This document shows, piece by piece, positions 61,082 through 64,000 of a stretch of DNA of 64,000 nucleotides. The DNA comes from Demequina lutea. GTDB taxonomy: Bacteria > Actinomycetota > Actinomycetes > Actinomycetales > Demequinaceae. Each line of letters opens with the position of its first letter. The first letter of the stretch is position 1. The DNA lies in NCBI RefSeq assembly GCF_013409005.1, contig NZ_JACBZO010000001.1, positions 2,852,001 through 2,916,000 of the forward strand, read 5' to 3'. A program made the translations under genes and the position numbers. The notes under the pieces are model-generated. The model was not told the DNA's origin and made no database searches. It saw only the letters and a program-made list of their open reading frames with translations.

Positions 61082-61110
61082 TTGACATCGCGCCGCGCGT
61101 GCCATCACAC
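61082..61110 (+). promoter_or_regulatory. Possible promoter of the MFS gene
   Basis: A TTGACA hexamer at 61082-61087 is followed about 17-18 bp later by a poor -10 match (TCACAC). It is upstream of the MFS start at 61166. Confidence 0.25.
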
Positions 61111-61165
61111 CGGGACTCGCGCGGCAAGGAACATTCCCACGCAGGCGTAACGTTTCTTTCTACGT

Positions 61166-62443
61166 ATGAGAAACACCTTCAGCTCCCTCGCCATCTTCAA
61201 CTATCGCCTGTGGTTCATGGGCGCCATGGTGTCGAACGTTGGCACCTGGATGCAACGCGTCGCCCAAGACTGGCTGGTCCTCACGGTCCTCACCCACGAG
61301 TCGGGCGTGGCCGTGGGCATCACGACCGGTCTCCAGTTCCTGCCCTTCCTGCTGCTGGGCCCCTACACCGGGGTGATCGCCGACCGCGTCGACCACCGCA
61401 AGCTCCTGATCCTCACGCAGGCGAGCGCAGGAGTCCTCGGCGTGGGGCTCGGTGCTCTCGTGCTTTCGGGACACGCGCAGCTCTTCCAGGTCTACGGCTT
61501 CGCCTTCGCGCTCGGGGTGGTCAGCGTCTTCGACGCTCCCGCACGACAGATCTTCGTCGGTGACCTTGTCCCGCGCGCCAAACTCTCCAACGCGGTGGGC
61601 CTCAACTCGGCTTCGTTCAACGCGGCCAGGCTCATCGGTCCCGGTCTAGCTGGACTGCTCATCGCCGCTATCGGCACCGGGTGGGTATTCATCCTCAACG
61701 GGGTGACCTTCGGCGCGACGATCATCGCGCTGCTATTGATGCGCTCCAACGAGTTTCACGCGCAGGAACGCGCCTCCCGCTCACCCGGCCAGATCATCGA
61801 CGGCATCCGCTACGTGCGCAAGCGCAGGGACCTGCTCGTCATTTTCGTGACCGTGAGCGTCGTGTCGACCTTTGGTCTGAACTTCCAGCTCACGAGCGCC
61901 CTGATGGCGCGCGTCGAGTTCGGAAGGGGGCCAGCGGACTACGGAATCCTGGGGTCGATCCTCGCGATCGGTTCGCTCGCCGGTGCCGTGATGGCGGCGC
62001 GCCGCAAGGAACCGTCGGTGCGACTCGTGCTGATGGCCGCTGCGGGCTTTGGCGTCGCCGAGGCAGCCATGGCCCTCATGCCCTCGTATTGGACCTACGC
62101 GTTTGCGGGCATACCCGTGGGATTCGCCGCGCTGACGATGATGACCTCGGCCAACGCGACGGTGCAGACGACCACCCCGCCGATCATGCGCGGGCGGGTC
62201 ATGGCGCTCTACATGATGGTGCTCATGGGCGCCACCCCGATCGGGTCGCCCCTCGTCGGCTGGATCGGGCAGCAACTTGGACCGCGGTTCGCCGTGGGCA
62301 TCGGCGCGATAGCTTCGCTCGCCGTCGTGGCCGCGGTGCTGTTGCGGGCGGTCGCGCGGGGTCGACTCGATGTGGCCTTCTCCCCCCGGCGGCCTTTCTT
62401 CAAGCTCACGACCGTCGCGGAGATTCACTACCCCGAGGGTTAA
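61166..62443 (+). CDS. MFS transporter (EntS-like exporter group)
   Basis: The 425-residue transporter has twelve predicted spans and the family pattern of the enterobactin-exporter-like MFS_3 group: NYRLWFMGAMVSNVGTWMQR at the N-terminus, GVIADRVDHRKLLILTQ, FDAPARQIFVGDLVPR and LNSASFNAARLIGPGLAGLL. Cargo unknown. The promoter region before it contains TTGACA at 61082. Confidence 0.88.
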   Translation: MRNTFSSLAIFNYRLWFMGAMVSNVGTWMQRVAQDWLVLTVLTHESGVAVGITTGLQFLPFLLLGPYTGVIADRVDHRKLLILTQASAGVLGVGLGALVLSGHAQLFQVYGFAFALGVVSVFDAPARQIFVGDLVPRAKLSNAVGLNSASFNAARLIGPGLAGLLIAAIGTGWVFILNGVTFGATIIALLLMRSNEFHAQERASRSPGQIIDGIRYVRKRRDLLVIFVTVSVVSTFGLNFQLTSALMARVEFGRGPADYGILGSILAIGSLAGAVMAARRKEPSVRLVLMAAAGFGVAEAAMALMPSYWTYAFAGIPVGFAALTMMTSANATVQTTTPPIMRGRVMALYMMVLMGATPIGSPLVGWIGQQLGPRFAVGIGAIASLAVVAAVLLRAVARGRLDVAFSPRRPFFKLTTVAEIHYPEG

Positions 62444-62514
62444 GCCGCCAGCGGCCGGGCTCGCCCCGGGGCGCCTGGCCCTGGTACGGACCGCATTCCA
62501 CTAGCGTCGTGGCC

Positions 62515-63075
62515 ATGAGCGAAAACAACTTCCTGGTCCGTCAGCGCTTCACCGCGATCATCAACCGCTACGAGATCTGGAAGGTTGATGCCGAGTGGAA
62601 CCAGACCACGCTGCTTGGCTTTGCCGAGCAGAAGCGCATGAAGCTGCGTGAGGAGATCGTGTTCTTCACGGACGACACCAAGACCCACGTGCTGTTCCGC
62701 TTCAAGGCGCGCAACATCCTCGATATCAAGTCCATCGTCGACGTCTTCGACGGCCCCGGCCAGATCATCGGCACGTTCCGCAAGGACTGGGCGGCATCGC
62801 TCCTCAGTTCGACCTGGTACCTCGAGCAGCCCGGACGTCCCACTCTCAAGGGCACCGAACGCTCGATGGTCTACGCGATCATCCGCCGCTTCACCGACTT
62901 TGGATTCATCCCCTACAACTTCGACTACAAGACCCCGGACGGCCGCCAAGCGCTCGACATCACCCGCAAGTTTGGGCTGCGGGACACGTACCGGTGCACG
63001 GTCGATGCGCCCGAGTACGACACCAGGGTGCTCCAGGCGGTTGCCGTCGCGATGGACGCGCTCCAGAACCGTTAG
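62515..63075 (+). CDS. LURP-one-related / scramblase-like protein
   Basis: The 186-residue protein, starting at an ATG, has the LURP-one-related pattern: YEIWKVDAEWNQTTLLGFAEQ, LREEIVFFTDDTKTHVLFRF, DIKSIVDVFDGPGQIIGTFRKDWAASLL (each in part). These proteins form a twelve-stranded barrel around a helix, like phospholipid scramblases. Role in bacteria is unclear. Confidence 0.68.
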   Translation: MSENNFLVRQRFTAIINRYEIWKVDAEWNQTTLLGFAEQKRMKLREEIVFFTDDTKTHVLFRFKARNILDIKSIVDVFDGPGQIIGTFRKDWAASLLSSTWYLEQPGRPTLKGTERSMVYAIIRRFTDFGFIPYNFDYKTPDGRQALDITRKFGLRDTYRCTVDAPEYDTRVLQAVAVAMDALQNR

Positions 63076-63169
63076 GCCGTTGCGTGGCGGTGGCCACCGA
63101 CAGAACCGACACGACAGCCTTGGGCACTAGGTCGGACGAGATGTGCGTCACATCAGCCACAATGTCCTC

Positions 63170-64000
63170 ATGACCGACATCGTCACCCTTGAGAACGAGC
63201 ACTGGCAAGTAGGACTTGTCCCCGCCACGGGCGGCTCCGTCGCGTTCGGGCGCGTGCGCATCGCAGGCGAGTGGGTAGACGTGTTGCGCCCCACTCCGGA
63301 GGACAAGCTCGGCGAGTGGGGCCACACCGCGTCCTTCCCCCTCGTCCCGTGGTCGAACCGCATCGCTCACGGCCGCTTCGCGTGGGCCGGTCGCGAGTAC
63401 CAGCTGCGCGTCAACTTCACCGACGGGACGGCGATCCACGGAACCGGATTGGAGTTTCCGTGGCAGGTGGTCGAGTCGACCCCGACGTCGGTCGTTCTCG
63501 AGTTTGTGTCACGCGACGTCTTCGGCGTGAACTTCCCGTGGCCCTTCACCGCTCGGTTCGGCTACGAGCTCGACGGCGAACGCTTCGAGTGGCACATGGA
63601 CATCACCAACGATGCCCATGAGACGTTCCCCGCGGGCATCGGCCACCACCCCTATTTCATGCGTGCCCTGACGGGCGCCGACGGTGGCACTCTGAGCCCC
63701 GAGGCCCGCCTGCAACTCAACTGCGCGCAGTCGTACCCGGTGGTGGAATGCCTGCCCACGGGCGCGCCGGAGCCGGTCTCCGGTCGCCTCGACTTCAGGG
63801 ACATGAAGCCGTTGGGCCCCGAGTTCATGGACGGCTGCTTCACGGCGCGCACATCGTCGACCCTGGCGACGATCGACTACCCGGGCGCCTTGACGGTCGA
63901 CATCGAGGCCGGCGCGCTCCTCGAGCACACGGTCGTGTACCTGCCAGTGGACGTGCCGTACTTCGCGGTCGAGCCGGTGACCAACGCGAACGATGGCTTC
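63170..64000 (+). CDS. Aldose 1-epimerase family protein (3' end cut by window)
   Basis: The first 277 residues of a galactose-mutarotase-like enzyme are visible. The ATG leads to NEHWQVGLVPATGGSVAFGRV, PLVPWSNRIAHGRFAWAGREY and the catalytic His region AGIGHHPYFMRAL; the Glu in the C-terminal AVEPVTNANDGF motif is also present. The conserved motifs fit an aldose 1-epimerase that interconverts sugar anomers. The stop is beyond base 64000. Confidence 0.87.
   Translation, partial: MTDIVTLENEHWQVGLVPATGGSVAFGRVRIAGEWVDVLRPTPEDKLGEWGHTASFPLVPWSNRIAHGRFAWAGREYQLRVNFTDGTAIHGTGLEFPWQVVESTPTSVVLEFVSRDVFGVNFPWPFTARFGYELDGERFEWHMDITNDAHETFPAGIGHHPYFMRALTGADGGTLSPEARLQLNCAQSYPVVECLPTGAPEPVSGRLDFRDMKPLGPEFMDGCFTARTSSTLATIDYPGALTVDIEAGALLEHTVVYLPVDVPYFAVEPVTNANDGF

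Overview
The window is high-GC DNA with strong G/C at third codon positions, many ATGA and GTGA stop/start overlaps, a kdpFABCDE operon, TacAT and DrrAB-type modules and a DosR-like palindrome. This points to an actinobacterium. The pairing of a group 3b [NiFe] hydrogenase with a trimodular [FeFe] hydrogenase suggests a facultatively anaerobic Micrococcales member (Cellulomonadaceae or Demequinaceae type); that placement is inference. No rRNA, tRNA or CRISPR array was seen.

Layout. (1) 1-13.9 kb is a sugar-acid (uronate) catabolic island. A nine-gene minus-strand unit runs from a TRAP transporter (dctPQM) through kduI, an IclR regulator, two KduD-like SDRs, a 2-hydroxyacid dehydrogenase and a zinc MDR dehydrogenase. 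A divergent block carries an L-fuconate-dehydratase-like enolase with its FadR-type regulator, and a second 2-hydroxyacid dehydrogenase followed by another IclR gene. A DUF4862 gene overlapping nhaA closes the region. (2) 15.1-16.8 kb is a scar: a truncated IS1380-type transposase and broken TetR and EcsC genes. (3) 16.8-19.0 kb holds a small membrane protein, a TacAT toxin-antitoxin pair and a DUF6308 gene. (4) 19.1-26.8 kb is a tightly packed group 3b hydrogenase operon (hyhBGSL, maturation protease, hypC, an EamA transporter, a DUF6390-like protein and a NikM/CbiM nickel permease) behind a GGGAC-N4-GTCCC palindrome. (5) 26.8-47.2 kb is mixed housekeeping and accessory DNA: MFS exporter, two-component system, regulators, a GNAT-AAA+ fusion, DrrAB efflux with MarR, an ArsR/SRPBCC pair, a PrmC-like methyltransferase, HAD phosphatase, TfoX-like protein and GNATs. 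Its intergenic regions are rich in simple and structured repeats. (6) 47.2-54.8 kb is the full kdp potassium-uptake operon with its sensor and regulator. (7) 55.4-61.1 kb has a 1061-residue ferredoxin/GltD/[FeFe]-hydrogenase fusion followed by a three-gene ABC importer. (8) The end has an MFS transporter, a LURP-one-related protein and the start of an aldose 1-epimerase.

How it fits together. The two hydrogenases would let the cell dispose of or recover NAD(P)H electrons as H2 under oxygen limitation, and nickel uptake is encoded beside the nickel enzyme. The HypA/B/D/E/F and HydE/F/G assembly factors are not in the window and must lie elsewhere. The sugar-acid island supplies carbon from unsaturated uronates, but no polysaccharide lyase, KdgK or KdgA is visible. 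The most unusual items are the hydrogenase operon with its transporter and DUF6390 partners, the GltD-[FeFe] fusion, an 88-bp inverted-repeat element present twice, and paired CACCAmGTACCC motifs.
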